Below, piece after piece: positions 17,286-25,880 of a stretch of 64,000 bases of DNA (position 1 is the stretch's first letter; each line of letters opens with the position of its first letter). The notes below the pieces were generated by a model that ran no database searches, was not told the origin of the DNA, and saw only the letters and a program-made list of their open reading frames with translations. A program made the translations under genes and the position numbers. The DNA is from Chitinimonas sp036961565. Its GTDB lineage: Bacteria > Pseudomonadota > Gammaproteobacteria > Burkholderiales > Chitinimonadaceae. The DNA is taken from the NCBI RefSeq assembly GCF_036961565.1, contig NZ_JBAMDD010000009.1, positions 124,001 through 188,000 on the forward strand. Direction: 5' to 3'.

Positions 17286-17844
17286 GCTTTTGCAGAACGC
17301 TCGTCCCCGCTCGCAACACCCATGAGGACAACTCCCTCATGCGCTACATATCGCACACGGCCACCCCGCTCTCATCACCCGAATCTCGCATCGAGACCAT
17401 CTGACGTAACGCGCTGGGCCTACCGCCACCGCAGCGCCTTGGCCAACTCCATAGGGCGGACGGCGTGAATACCGTTCTATGGCTGTACATACAGTCGGCG
17501 ATAAAGCAATTGCGAGCCGATGACACCAATTCGCTGCGTGAACAGGTTAAGCGACAGACTGCGTTACTCCACGTGCTCTGCCCCAATGCCAACTCGGAGA
17601 GAGATGTGACGAGCCGCAGATCGATGATGGGCACACTTTACAATGCGTCGGCGCCTCGCCATCGGTCAGCACTTGAAGCGATGCGCCGCACCCCATGGCT
17701 ATGCATAACTACTCGCAACTGAGTTGAGCTAAGTTAGCAGGCTGGGACGTAGGTCGCTTACCGTTCGTCGGATGTACCAATAAATGCCCATTTTCTGGAA
17801 GGCGTATACTGCGGATTCTGACTTTGACCACCAAGTGAGACAGG

Positions 17845-18903
17845 ATGAGTCATCCAGCACCCCATGCGGGAGCCCTGCTTAGCGAATTGCGTGAGCTGAT
17901 AGAAGACGCTCGGCGCCAAGTCGCGCGCACGGCGAATTCGGCACTGACCATTACTTACTGGCGTATCGGCAAGCGCCTGCTGACCGATAACCTTAACGAA
18001 GGCCGGGCTGCGTACGGTCAGCAGATTCTTGCATCACTGGCGCAATCATTGGAGCGCGAGTTTGGCAAGGGCTTCAGCTACTCGGCCTTGACCAGAATGA
18101 TCCGATTTGCCGAACTGTTTCCCGACGAGCAGATTCTTGTGCCACTGATACAAGAATTGACCTGGACCCACTTCCTGGCGCTCCTGCCGCTGAAAGACCC
18201 GCTAGCTCGTGAGTTTTACGCCGAAATGTGTCGGATCGAGCGGTGGAGCGTTCGCACACTGCGTCAGAAGATCGGTGGCATGCTGTTTGAACGTACAGCG
18301 TTGTCGAAGCACAGCCAAGACGTTGTGCGGCAGGAACTGGCCTCGTTGCGCAACGGCCAGTTGTCGCCCGACCTGGTATTCCGTGATCCGTACCTACTAG
18401 ATTTCCTCGGCCTCTCTGGCGCATGGAGCGAAAAGGACCTGGAGACAGCCATCCTACGCGAGATGGAGACCTTTCTGCTCGAAATGGGCAGTGGCTTCTG
18501 CTTCTTAGCCCGCCAGAAGCGCATGTCGGTAGGCAAGGATGATTTCTACCTGGACCTGCTGTTCTACCATCGCCACCTTCGGCGCCTGGTGGCCGTCGAA
18601 CTGAAGCTGGAATCCTTCCAACCAGCACACACCGGTCAGATGGAGCTTTATCTGCGCTGGCTGGACAAGTATGAGCGTGCACCGTGCGAAGAAGCTCCGA
18701 TCGGCCTGATTCTATGTGCCAGCGCCGACGCAGAGCAGGTCGAGTTGCTGCAGCTGGACGACAAGTCGATTCGCGTCGCTGAATATTTGGTCGAATTACC
18801 GCCGGCCGAGATTCTCCGAGAGCGCCTACACCGGGCGATTGAACATGCGCGCGAGCGTGATGACGGCATGCTACTACCCAATGAGTCAAAGCGTGAACGA
18901 TGA
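17845..18903 (+). CDS. YhcG/DUF1016-family PDDEXK nuclease domain protein
   Basis: 352 aa. The N-terminal half (about 1-170) is the DUF1016 helical domain, with ITYWRIGKRL, GFSYSALTRMIRFAELFP and LTWTHFLALLPLKDPLAREFY readable; these are hallmarks of YhcG proteins. The C-terminal half is a PD-(D/E)XK nuclease fold: DDFYLDLLFYHRHLRRLVAVELK provides the catalytic Asp and the ExK motif, cut here as DFYLDLLFYHRH and VAVELKLE. Such proteins occur on genomic islands and beside restriction-modification genes; the biochemical role is not settled. The start ATG at 17845 has only a weak upstream GACAGGATG context. It overlaps the next gene by ATGA, so the two are probably co-translated. Confidence 0.85.
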   Translation: MSHPAPHAGALLSELRELIEDARRQVARTANSALTITYWRIGKRLLTDNLNEGRAAYGQQILASLAQSLEREFGKGFSYSALTRMIRFAELFPDEQILVPLIQELTWTHFLALLPLKDPLAREFYAEMCRIERWSVRTLRQKIGGMLFERTALSKHSQDVVRQELASLRNGQLSPDLVFRDPYLLDFLGLSGAWSEKDLETAILREMETFLLEMGSGFCFLARQKRMSVGKDDFYLDLLFYHRHLRRLVAVELKLESFQPAHTGQMELYLRWLDKYERAPCEEAPIGLILCASADAEQVELLQLDDKSIRVAEYLVELPPAEILRERLHRAIEHARERDDGMLLPNESKRER

Positions 18904-19532
18904 GGGACGATCAACGGTATCGTTACGCATCTGCCGAGCAATATTTAGAGTCACAATCCGGAGCCAGGGCCCTCCCAATGAAATATCTTGAACGATTCGA
19001 TAACTGCCTCATCAACCCAACGGAAGCAGAATCCTTGGACCGCGACCCAATCAGTGCGTTCTCGTTCTATCTGTCTGGTCGTGTCGCTGCGCTAAGCAAA
19101 CTTGCGGCTGAGATAGTTGAGGACTTGGACGCGGGCTACAACGCGGGGGCCATAGACGGTGCAAAAATTGCACACGCAGAAACGCTTATGTGGCTGTGGA
19201 TACTTGGTGCATACGAGGTGGTTCGCACAATGCACCAGGCCAAACAGTGTTTTAGCCAATCTGTTGCGGCTGATCTCGGCAAACTGAAGAAGCAACTGGC
19301 CAAGGTTAGAATGCCAGCAGCCAAGATGGAGAAAGCAGGGAGTCAGGCACCTGTAACATCGAATCGCAGCCCATCCGGCTGGGACGTTTCAAGGAAGGAT
19401 ATCTTGGTGAACGATCCTGAAGATTCAATAAACGTTTCTGCTCGCGCACTGTTCGCTGAATTTGATCGCGTCCTCTGCGGCATCAAGCGAGCAGACATCC
19501 TGTCGTCACACGACGAATCTTACGAGACATAG
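18900..19532 (+). CDS. Unrecognised protein coupled to the YhcG-type nuclease
   Basis: A 210-aa protein without a family I recognise. It is rich in helical, charged stretches, with a possible amphipathic or hydrophobic helix at AETLMWLWILGAYEVVR (about residues 95-111), a lysine-rich LGKLKKQLAKVRMPAAKME segment near 127-145, then a low-complexity Ser/Pro linker and an acidic tail. There is no signal peptide and no clear nucleic-acid motif. The start overlaps the stop of the nuclease gene (ATGA); an internal ATG at 18978 is possible. GC content is visibly lower than in the flanking core genes. Coupling suggests a partner, regulator or immunity role for the nuclease. Confidence 0.6.
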   Translation: MRDDQRYRYASAEQYLESQSGARALPMKYLERFDNCLINPTEAESLDRDPISAFSFYLSGRVAALSKLAAEIVEDLDAGYNAGAIDGAKIAHAETLMWLWILGAYEVVRTMHQAKQCFSQSVAADLGKLKKQLAKVRMPAAKMEKAGSQAPVTSNRSPSGWDVSRKDILVNDPEDSINVSARALFAEFDRVLCGIKRADILSSHDESYET

Positions 19533-19655
19533 CCTGCCTGGGTTTTGAGGTCAGCGGTAGAATCATGCTCTTACTTTTAAACTAACACCCAAGAATTCAC
19601 ACGGTTTTTCAAGACTTAAACTCAACCAAATGCCGGGCAAACACTCTTGCCAGCC

Positions 19656-20087
19656 TCACCCCACCAACACCACCCCATCCTGCACACACAGCGGCACCGC
19701 CAGCAAGGCCGCGCCCGTGCATTCACCCGCCACGCACACGCCGTCCTGCCAGCGATACCGGGCGTAATGCACATTGCAGCTCACGCTCTCGTGCGGCTTG
19801 AAGATCAGTTGCTCCTGCTGCTTGGCCAGCGGCACACCAAAGTGGGCGCAACGATTGACGTAGCCGTAGACAACCTCGCCGCTACGCAATAACAGCAGGT
19901 GGAACGGCATGGCCGCTACACCCAGCGTCCGCATGGTCGCCACCCCATCCACCAAGTCCGCCAGCGCGCACACTGGCGCGCCCGGCGAGGGGGCATGGGG
20001 CACTTGGGTCCAGTGCTGCGGCTCGGTCGGGCTCATGAGTAGGGGCTCCATCTGCCGTAGATCATTCTGCACACTCCCTAGGTCCAC
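19656..20087 (-). CDS. Rieske [2Fe-2S] domain protein
   Basis: A small soluble protein of 143 aa with the Rieske ligands C80 and H82 (NRCAHFGVPL) and C104 and H107 (SCNVHYARY). It looks like the ferredoxin component of a ring dioxygenase system or a NirD-like small Rieske protein. Its start is uncertain: ATG codons at residues 13 and 18 are alternatives. There is no reductase or oxygenase next door. Its stop region overlaps the possible right end of the ssrA-linked island. Confidence 0.8.
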   Translation of the reverse strand: MDLGSVQNDLRQMEPLLMSPTEPQHWTQVPHAPSPGAPVCALADLVDGVATMRTLGVAAMPFHLLLLRSGEVVYGYVNRCAHFGVPLAKQQEQLIFKPHESVSCNVHYARYRWQDGVCVAGECTGAALLAVPLCVQDGVVLVG

Positions 20088-20230
20088 CCATACACCGGAT
20101 TCGTGCCCAGCAGGATGGCAAGCGCCTCACCCGCCTGCAACACGCCACCTTAGTGTAGCCCCAACCAAAACCGGTGCCGTCGCTGGCTAACCTCCACGGC
20201 CAGCCAGCACGACAATGCCGATGGAGACGC

Positions 20231-20995
20231 TCAGCGCTTGGCGGCTTCTGCGGCCATCACACGCTGGCGGCGGCTTTCTGCCACACACATGCCGGTCGCA
20301 ACCGAGACATTCAAGCTTTCTACCGTGCCGAACATGGGGATGTTGACCAGCACGTCGCAGTGTTCGCGCGTCAGCCTGCGCATGCCCTGCCCTTCCGCGC
20401 CCATAACCCAGGCCAGCGGGCCGGATTGATCAAAATGGAACAGGTCGGTATCGGCATCCATATCCGTACCGGCTATCCAGACCCCGGCGTCTTTCAACTC
20501 CCTCAGGCTGCGGGCCAGATTGGTCACCACAATATAGGGCACCACTTCGGCGGCACCGCATGCCACCTTGGAGACAGTCGCATTGATGCCGACCGATTTA
20601 TCCTTGGGTGCCAGCACGGCGTGCACCCCCATGGCGTCTGCCACCCGCAGGCAGGCGCCCAGGTTATGGGGATCGGTTATACCGTCCAGCACCAGCAGCA
20701 GGGGCGGTTCGGTCAGGTCTTCCAGCACGTCTTCCAGCGCAACAAAGGTCTTGTTGGCATCGATGACGGCCGCCACCCCCTGGTGCCGATGATGACCTGT
20801 CAGGCCGTCCAGCCGTGCTGCATCGGCGTGTATCAGCCGCACGCCAGTGTGTTCCGCCAGTTTCAGCAGCTCGTGCATGCGCGGGTCGTGCCGCTCGCGG
20901 GCCACATAGAGTTCCAGCACGCTTTCGGGCAGGCGGCTGAGGCGGGCGGTGACGGCATGGAAGCCGTGCAGTACGCGGGTATTGGCCATAGTCAT
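20231..20995 (-). CDS. rlmB: 23S rRNA (guanosine-2251 2'-O)-methyltransferase RlmB
   Basis: A SPOUT-class methyltransferase of 254 aa. It has an N-terminal RNA-binding L30e-like domain (VLHGFHAVTARL) and a C-terminal SPOUT domain with LDGITDPHNLGACLRVADAMG, VMGAEGQGMRRLT and the knot motif VNIPMFGTVESLNVSVATG. The family signature of SpoU 2'-O-methyltransferases is complete. Its ATG overlaps the recJ stop codon (ATGA), so the two are translationally coupled. Confidence 0.93.
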   Translation of the reverse strand: MTMANTRVLHGFHAVTARLSRLPESVLELYVARERHDPRMHELLKLAEHTGVRLIHADAARLDGLTGHHRHQGVAAVIDANKTFVALEDVLEDLTEPPLLLVLDGITDPHNLGACLRVADAMGVHAVLAPKDKSVGINATVSKVACGAAEVVPYIVVTNLARSLRELKDAGVWIAGTDMDADTDLFHFDQSGPLAWVMGAEGQGMRRLTREHCDVLVNIPMFGTVESLNVSVATGMCVAESRRQRVMAAEAAKR

Positions 20996-22686
20996 GGTTC
21001 CTGGTGGGCATGATCCAGCAGCAGTTGCAGGCTACGCCTGCCTTGCCACTCATTCACGCAAAGTTGGTAGACCGCCTCTACCCGGTCGGGTAGCGGTTCG
21101 GCATGCTGGAAGTACATGGCGTCAAAGGTTTGGCCGCCCTGGCCTTCCAGTTGTAATTTCAGGTGCTTCTCGCCCACCACCCGCTGGCTGCGCACGCGAA
21201 AGCGGCCGATAAACCTTGGCGCGGGAAAACCCTGGCCCCATACCCGGCAATCGAGGCGCTCGGCCAGCTCCATACTCATGGCAGCGGCATCCAACTCCCC
21301 GTCGGTTTCCACCGTGCGGGTCAGGGCCTGTGTGTCCAGCAGCTCGCGGCACACCGTCTCGAAGCACTGCCTGAACAACCCTACGCCATCGGGGTCGGCC
21401 AGGGTCAGGCCGGCGGCCATGGCGTGGCCGCCAAATTTGGCAATCAGGTTAGGCTCGCGCTTGGAAACCAGGTCCAACGCATCACGCAGATGCAAGCCGG
21501 GGATGGAGCGGCCAGAACCCTTGATCTCGCCTTCGAGGCCTTGCGCAAACACGATGGTGGGACGATGGTGCTTGTCCTTGAGCCGGCTGGCGACCAGGCC
21601 CACTACGCCCTGGTGGAAATCCGGGTCGAACACGGTCAGGCTGTAGCGATCCCCGACATCGATCTGATCGAGCTTGGCCTGGGCGATATCCTGCATCTCA
21701 GCTTCGATATGGCGCCGCTCACGATTGAGCTGATCCAGCTCGCGCGCCATGGCCAGCGCCGCGTCGGCATTGGCCGCCGTCAGGCAGGCAATGCCCAGGC
21801 TCATATCGTCCAGCCGCCCTGCTGCGTTCAGGCGCGGCCCCAGCATGAACCCCAGGTCGAAGGCGCTCGCCCGGCGTGCTTCGCGGCCAGCCGCCTGGTA
21901 CAAGGCCTGGATGCCGGGACAGGCACGGCCGGCACGCATGCGCTTGAGGCCTTGCTCCACCAGAATGCGGTTGTTGACATCCAGTTTGACCACATCTGCC
22001 ACCGTACCCAGCGCGACCAGGTCCAGCAACTCCGCCAGGTTGGGGCCGGTGCCCTCGCCAAAGGCGCCCCGCTGGCGCAGTTCGGCGCGCAAGCCCAATA
22101 GCACATAGAACATCACACCCACACCGGCCAGATGCTTGCTGGCAAACTCGCAGCCGGGCTGATTGGGGTTCACGATCACGGCCTCGGGCAGTATCTCGCC
22201 GGGCAGGTGGTGGTCGGTGATCAGGACATCCATGCCCAGTTGCCGGGCACGCTGCACACCGGCGGCACTGGCGATGCCGTTATCCACCGTCACAATCAGC
22301 TGCGGCTGGCGGCTTGCCGCCAGCTCGACGATCTCCGGTGTCAGGCCGTAACCGTATTCAAAACGGTTGGGCACCAAAAACTCCACCTTGGCACCCAGCA
22401 TGGAGAGCCCACGCAAACCCACCGCGCAAGCAGTGGCGCCGTCGGCATCGTAATCGGCCACGATCAGGATACGCTCCTGTGCAGCGACGGCATCCGCCAG
22501 TCTGGCAGCGGCTTGCGCCAGACCCTTGAGCCCGCTGGGTGGCAACAAATGCTTCAGCTCGGTTTCCAGCTCAGTGGCGCTGCATATGCCCCGGGCGGCA
22601 TAAACGCGGGCCTCCACCGGGTGCAGGCCTGCGGCAAGCAGGCTGTGCTCTGCCTCGGGTGGAATCGTACGGGTCAGTATTTGCAT
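20992..22686 (-). CDS. recJ: Single-stranded-DNA-specific exonuclease RecJ
   Basis: A 5'-3' exonuclease acting in recombination and mismatch repair. The 564-aa protein has the DHH-family motifs: VADYDADGATACAVG, VDNGIASAAG and TDHHLPG, then LGPRLNAAGRL and the KFGGHAMAAGL (DHHA1) motif. The frame is open up to 22830, but homologues begin near MQILTRTIPPEAEHSLL, so 22686 is chosen, although no strong ribosome binding site precedes it. It lies between an RpfE-like gene upstream and rlmB downstream, all on the minus strand. Confidence 0.94.
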   Translation of the reverse strand: MQILTRTIPPEAEHSLLAAGLHPVEARVYAARGICSATELETELKHLLPPSGLKGLAQAAARLADAVAAQERILIVADYDADGATACAVGLRGLSMLGAKVEFLVPNRFEYGYGLTPEIVELAASRQPQLIVTVDNGIASAAGVQRARQLGMDVLITDHHLPGEILPEAVIVNPNQPGCEFASKHLAGVGVMFYVLLGLRAELRQRGAFGEGTGPNLAELLDLVALGTVADVVKLDVNNRILVEQGLKRMRAGRACPGIQALYQAAGREARRASAFDLGFMLGPRLNAAGRLDDMSLGIACLTAANADAALAMARELDQLNRERRHIEAEMQDIAQAKLDQIDVGDRYSLTVFDPDFHQGVVGLVASRLKDKHHRPTIVFAQGLEGEIKGSGRSIPGLHLRDALDLVSKREPNLIAKFGGHAMAAGLTLADPDGVGLFRQCFETVCRELLDTQALTRTVETDGELDAAAMSMELAERLDCRVWGQGFPAPRFIGRFRVRSQRVVGEKHLKLQLEGQGGQTFDAMYFQHAEPLPDRVEAVYQLCVNEWQGRRSLQLLLDHAHQEP

Positions 22687-22729
22687 GTAGGGAAACGTGG
22701 CACAACAGAGGTTACAAGGGCCGTCATGG

Positions 22730-23743
22730 TCACACAGCTTCGGCCAGGCAATCACGCAACAGTACCGGTCGCCGCCAGAGCTTCCAGCGATCGCCACGGC
22801 GCAAACTCGCCTGCAGGGTCTGCTGTGCACCTAGTAGCACCATATCGATGGCGTCCACCTCACCCGCTTGCCAAGCAGCCAGCAGGGGTTGGAACCAATC
22901 GCGCTCCAGCTGCTGCAAGGCCTCTCGCCAGGCGTGGATATCACCCTGCCTTGCACTGGCCACCAGTTGATCCAGGCAGATCAGGGTGTGGCCGGCACCG
23001 GATGCCTTCCAACCCGCCGGTAGTGCCTGGTGGGCCACGCCGGCAGCCTGCGCCAGGCCACATGCCAGCGCATCATTACCGACCAGCCTGTCGCAGGGCT
23101 TGATCAGCCCATGGGGGGCAACGCCCTCGCCCCACAGCCAGATCGAATTGATGGTGGGCCTACCCGCCTGCTCGCGCGCATCATTGGCAGGCTGGGTATA
23201 GAGCAGCATCTGCAGCTCGTTGAGCAAGCGATGCCAGCGCAGTGCCGTGGGGCCTTTGGGTAGGTGTGCATGCACATCCTGCCCCACTACCCGCGCCAAG
23301 GGCGTGGTGGTGAAATCAGGCGCCTCGGGCAGGCGCAAGTACCAGCGGTTGGGTGTGGCTGCCACAAACTGGTAGCCGTCGTCGGCATACAGCTTGTTCA
23401 AGGCTGCCACCAGGGCATCCGCCTCGGCCTGGTCGATTGCCAGCAGGCTGGCATCAAACAAAAAGGCCCTATCACGGTCTGCCCGCAGGTGTACCGGGTC
23501 GGCGCGCAGCCAATGGCCCGCCGCTGCGCCTGGCAGATCCAGCGGCAAGGTGAGGGCGGCCGCACCGCCCCCCTCGCCACCAAACTGCTGGCGCAACCAG
23601 TCTTCCATGGTGGTGGCAGGCTGTGGACGACGGTCGGCGCGGCCCAGCAGGCTACTCAGTCCGGGCAACGCCATTTCCACCACAGGGTCAAACCCCGCCT
23701 GCCTGGCAAAACGCAGGTCGGGCAACAGCAAAGTCAGTTTCAT
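22730..23743 (-). CDS. RpfE-like / phosphoglycerate-mutase-like hypothetical protein
   Basis: A 337-aa protein of the type annotated as RpfE-like regulatory protein or 2,3-bisphosphoglycerate-independent phosphoglycerate mutase homologue. The readable parts are LTLLLPDLRFARQAG, WLRADPVHLRADRDRAFLFD, NRWYLRLP and the WLWGEGVAP region with the following SxxxCLDQL. This protein sits beside recJ in Xanthomonas and many betaproteobacteria, as here. A catalytic site for phosphate transfer cannot be confirmed by eye, so the mutase label is tentative. Its start overlaps the stop of the PilZ-like gene upstream by one base. Confidence 0.6.
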   Translation of the reverse strand: MKLTLLLPDLRFARQAGFDPVVEMALPGLSSLLGRADRRPQPATTMEDWLRQQFGGEGGGAAALTLPLDLPGAAAGHWLRADPVHLRADRDRAFLFDASLLAIDQAEADALVAALNKLYADDGYQFVAATPNRWYLRLPEAPDFTTTPLARVVGQDVHAHLPKGPTALRWHRLLNELQMLLYTQPANDAREQAGRPTINSIWLWGEGVAPHGLIKPCDRLVGNDALACGLAQAAGVAHQALPAGWKASGAGHTLICLDQLVASARQGDIHAWREALQQLERDWFQPLLAAWQAGEVDAIDMVLLGAQQTLQASLRRGDRWKLWRRPVLLRDCLAEAV

Positions 23744-25344
23744 CAGCTACTCGAATCGCGCTTCGCGCCGGTCTGTGTGTCGCCCGCGACCGTGGCCAAC
23801 CGCTCTACCCGGTAGATCACGCAATCAGCACCTATCTCCTGCTGGCTGATTACCCGGAAAGCCAGGTCCCCCTCGCGGGTTGCCGGCGCCCCGTAGGTCT
23901 TACCAGCAACCAGGTCGGCCTTGGCCAGTATCAGTAGATGGCTGTTCTCATTCAGCGGATCGGGCCGCAGGTAGAGGCCCAGCAGGTTGTCCCAGGATTG
24001 GTGGTCAGACACCATGTCCCATTGCGATACATTGGCGCGACGCGTCAGGCGCACCGATTCCGGATCGCGTGCCAGCAGTTGCACGCCAGCTACCATTTGT
24101 CCCTGACCACGGGCAATGGCCCGACGGACGATACCAATGCGCCAGTTCACATCCTTGTCGGTCTTGACCCCCATCAGCATGCCCACCTTGAGCCAGCCTG
24201 TATGCTTGTTGAGCTGCAGGCCCACACCGGTGGCACTGACATCCTCCACCATGGCGCGCTCTATGGTGGTCTCGTTGGTGCGAGTCTTGGTCTCCTGGGT
24301 GGCTTGCACCACCATGCGGCGTATGGCGCCGAAGTCGTAGCAGATGGTCAGCGAGCCGCTGATGGCCTTGCGCTCGGCCTGCCGCTTGACTTCGCGGCCG
24401 CTCCAGCGATTTTTCAGATGCTTGATCACCACCAGGGTCTCTGCCACCTCCAGGTGTTCGTCCGCATTCATCTTTTGCGGCACCTTACCCTGGCTGGTGA
24501 TGATGTTTTCCAGCGCCACCAGTTCCATCAGGGTCTTCTCAAGGCCATAGAACAAACCACGGCCCTGCACCAGCGCCTGGGTAGGCATGCGGGTCAGCAT
24601 GGTGGGCGGGTTGTCATCGCTGTTGGCCTGGCCGAACGGCGTCTGGCTGGAGTGCTTGTCGCTGACCTTGATAAAGCTTGCCAAGGTATCGGCCACTCTA
24701 TCGGCAATCAGCAGTTGCCGCCCCTGCAAGTCTGGCGTCAAGGTACGCGACAGCAACACCAGGTGCGACAGTTGTTTCTGCAGGCGCCCAGCCTCGCCAT
24801 CGGGCCGGGCTATCCTGGAGGCAAAGGTGCCGCCCAGGCTCAGGGCAAACTCCGCAGCCGGGCCAATTTCGTGCCAGGGCAGGCGGTCCATCTTGGGCTC
24901 GCGCACAAAACGCACTACATGGTCACGGCCTATCCAGTACAGCCAGTTGGCCACCGATGCCTGCACCAGCGGTGCATTGGCCGGCTTGCGCGCCAGCTCG
25001 ACCATATCGCGGCGCAAAGCCTCGGTATAAGCCTCGAGTATCACGGCACAGAAGGGTACGGTGGTCTGCAGCAGCAGATTCAGCCTGGCATGGTTGGTCT
25101 TGGCCTCCAGCATGCCTGCCATGGCACCCTCCAGGATGCTGCGCAGGTCGTCATCAATCGCCCGCATGATGGCCAAACCATCGCGGCGATGTTCGGCGCG
25201 GCGAAGCTCCTGTGCCAGCCACTCTCCTGCCGATTGCATGGCCTGGACAGGCGCCAGCGTAGCCGAGCTCTGCACGGTGGCCACCGCCTTGTCCAAGCGG
25301 GATTCCCGGCCGAATACGAATAGCTTCTTGAAGGTGTCTATCAT
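23743..25344 (-). CDS. Large protein with a C-terminal PilZ-like domain
   Basis: A 533-aa cytoplasmic protein with no signal peptide. Residues 1-330 are helical and unrecognised. From about 340 to 470 there is a PilZ-like segment: the readable core is MVEDVSATGVGLQLNK, the DxSxxG motif that contacts cyclic di-GMP. The RxxxR arm expected ahead of it is not clearly seen, so cyclic-di-GMP binding is uncertain. The gene leads a minus-strand run into the RpfE-like gene and recJ. The final residues are Ser-rich and close to the next ATG (TGATG overlap). Confidence 0.6.
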   Translation of the reverse strand: MIDTFKKLFVFGRESRLDKAVATVQSSATLAPVQAMQSAGEWLAQELRRAEHRRDGLAIMRAIDDDLRSILEGAMAGMLEAKTNHARLNLLLQTTVPFCAVILEAYTEALRRDMVELARKPANAPLVQASVANWLYWIGRDHVVRFVREPKMDRLPWHEIGPAAEFALSLGGTFASRIARPDGEAGRLQKQLSHLVLLSRTLTPDLQGRQLLIADRVADTLASFIKVSDKHSSQTPFGQANSDDNPPTMLTRMPTQALVQGRGLFYGLEKTLMELVALENIITSQGKVPQKMNADEHLEVAETLVVIKHLKNRWSGREVKRQAERKAISGSLTICYDFGAIRRMVVQATQETKTRTNETTIERAMVEDVSATGVGLQLNKHTGWLKVGMLMGVKTDKDVNWRIGIVRRAIARGQGQMVAGVQLLARDPESVRLTRRANVSQWDMVSDHQSWDNLLGLYLRPDPLNENSHLLILAKADLVAGKTYGAPATREGDLAFRVISQQEIGADCVIYRVERLATVAGDTQTGAKRDSSS

Positions 25345-25880
25345 CTAGCAGCAGTACCCAGTGTTATCCCCGCAGGGGCCATCCAGTATGTCATCCCATC
25401 ATATCGGCACTGCGGCGCAATAATCCATGGGTGCATTGGGAATGCCTTCAGGAACCTCATAAAACCCACGTTCTCGCGCCCACCACCCAGCCACGCCGGG
25501 TGCCCGATGGCAAGGTGCGCAAGCCATACTCCCACCGCACCGCTCGCTGTAGCGCAGACACAATCCGCCATAGGCGATTGATTTTACCGGTTCCGGCAGC
25601 ACGCCGTCCTGCTTATGGGCTGATGCAGCAATGGAAACCGGGCATTGCAACCTCACCCGGCAAAAGCTGGCCGCATTCTACCCCGCCACCGCCCGCCACA
25701 TGAAACTAAGGCAAAGCCCCCTGGCTCACAAAGCTATATGTTATGACGCTCTTGAGCGGTGTCCGGTTCACTCTTGGGAACTCCTCGCCAGCATCAGGAT
25801 CGACTCGGCTCCGATGTGGGCGGGCAGCCCCCTGCTGTGGCACACTTCGCCCCTTACTTCCCTTACTAGCATGGTATCGC
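25345..25880. other. Divergent intergenic region between the PilZ-like gene and lolC; no confident gene
   Basis: 536 bp separating two divergent transcription units. A minus-strand open frame at 25399-25656 (85 codons) has a plausible-looking end but no ribosome binding site and no recognisable family, so it is not called. The stretch probably holds both promoters; none can be assigned by eye. Confidence 0.4.

Larger units (their letters stand above)
17158..17844. other. Non-coding left part of the ssrA-linked island; no convincing gene
   Basis: 687 bp between tmRNA and the nuclease gene. Short open frames exist on both strands (for example 17465-17722 plus, 17344-17634 minus) but none has a ribosome binding site or recognisable protein features, so they may be decayed remnants. 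The stretch holds a tandem repeat of AATGACAGC at 17237-17245 and 17249-17257 and a strong terminator just after it. No integrase reading frame is present. Confidence 0.5.

Noticed and set aside
17344..17634. Minus-strand 96-codon frame in the ssrA-linked gap
   Set aside because: No start signal, no family features and biased residue content; likely chance.
17465..17722. Plus-strand 85-codon frame in the ssrA-linked gap
   Set aside because: No ribosome binding site, no recognisable domain; may be a remnant but cannot be supported.
18074..18889. 271-codon minus-strand frame opposite the YhcG-type gene
   Set aside because: Antisense shadow with skewed composition; the plus strand has clear DUF1016 and nuclease motifs.
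25399..25656. Minus-strand 85-codon frame between the PilZ-like gene and lolC
   Set aside because: Tail looks protein-like but there is no ribosome binding site and no recognised family.
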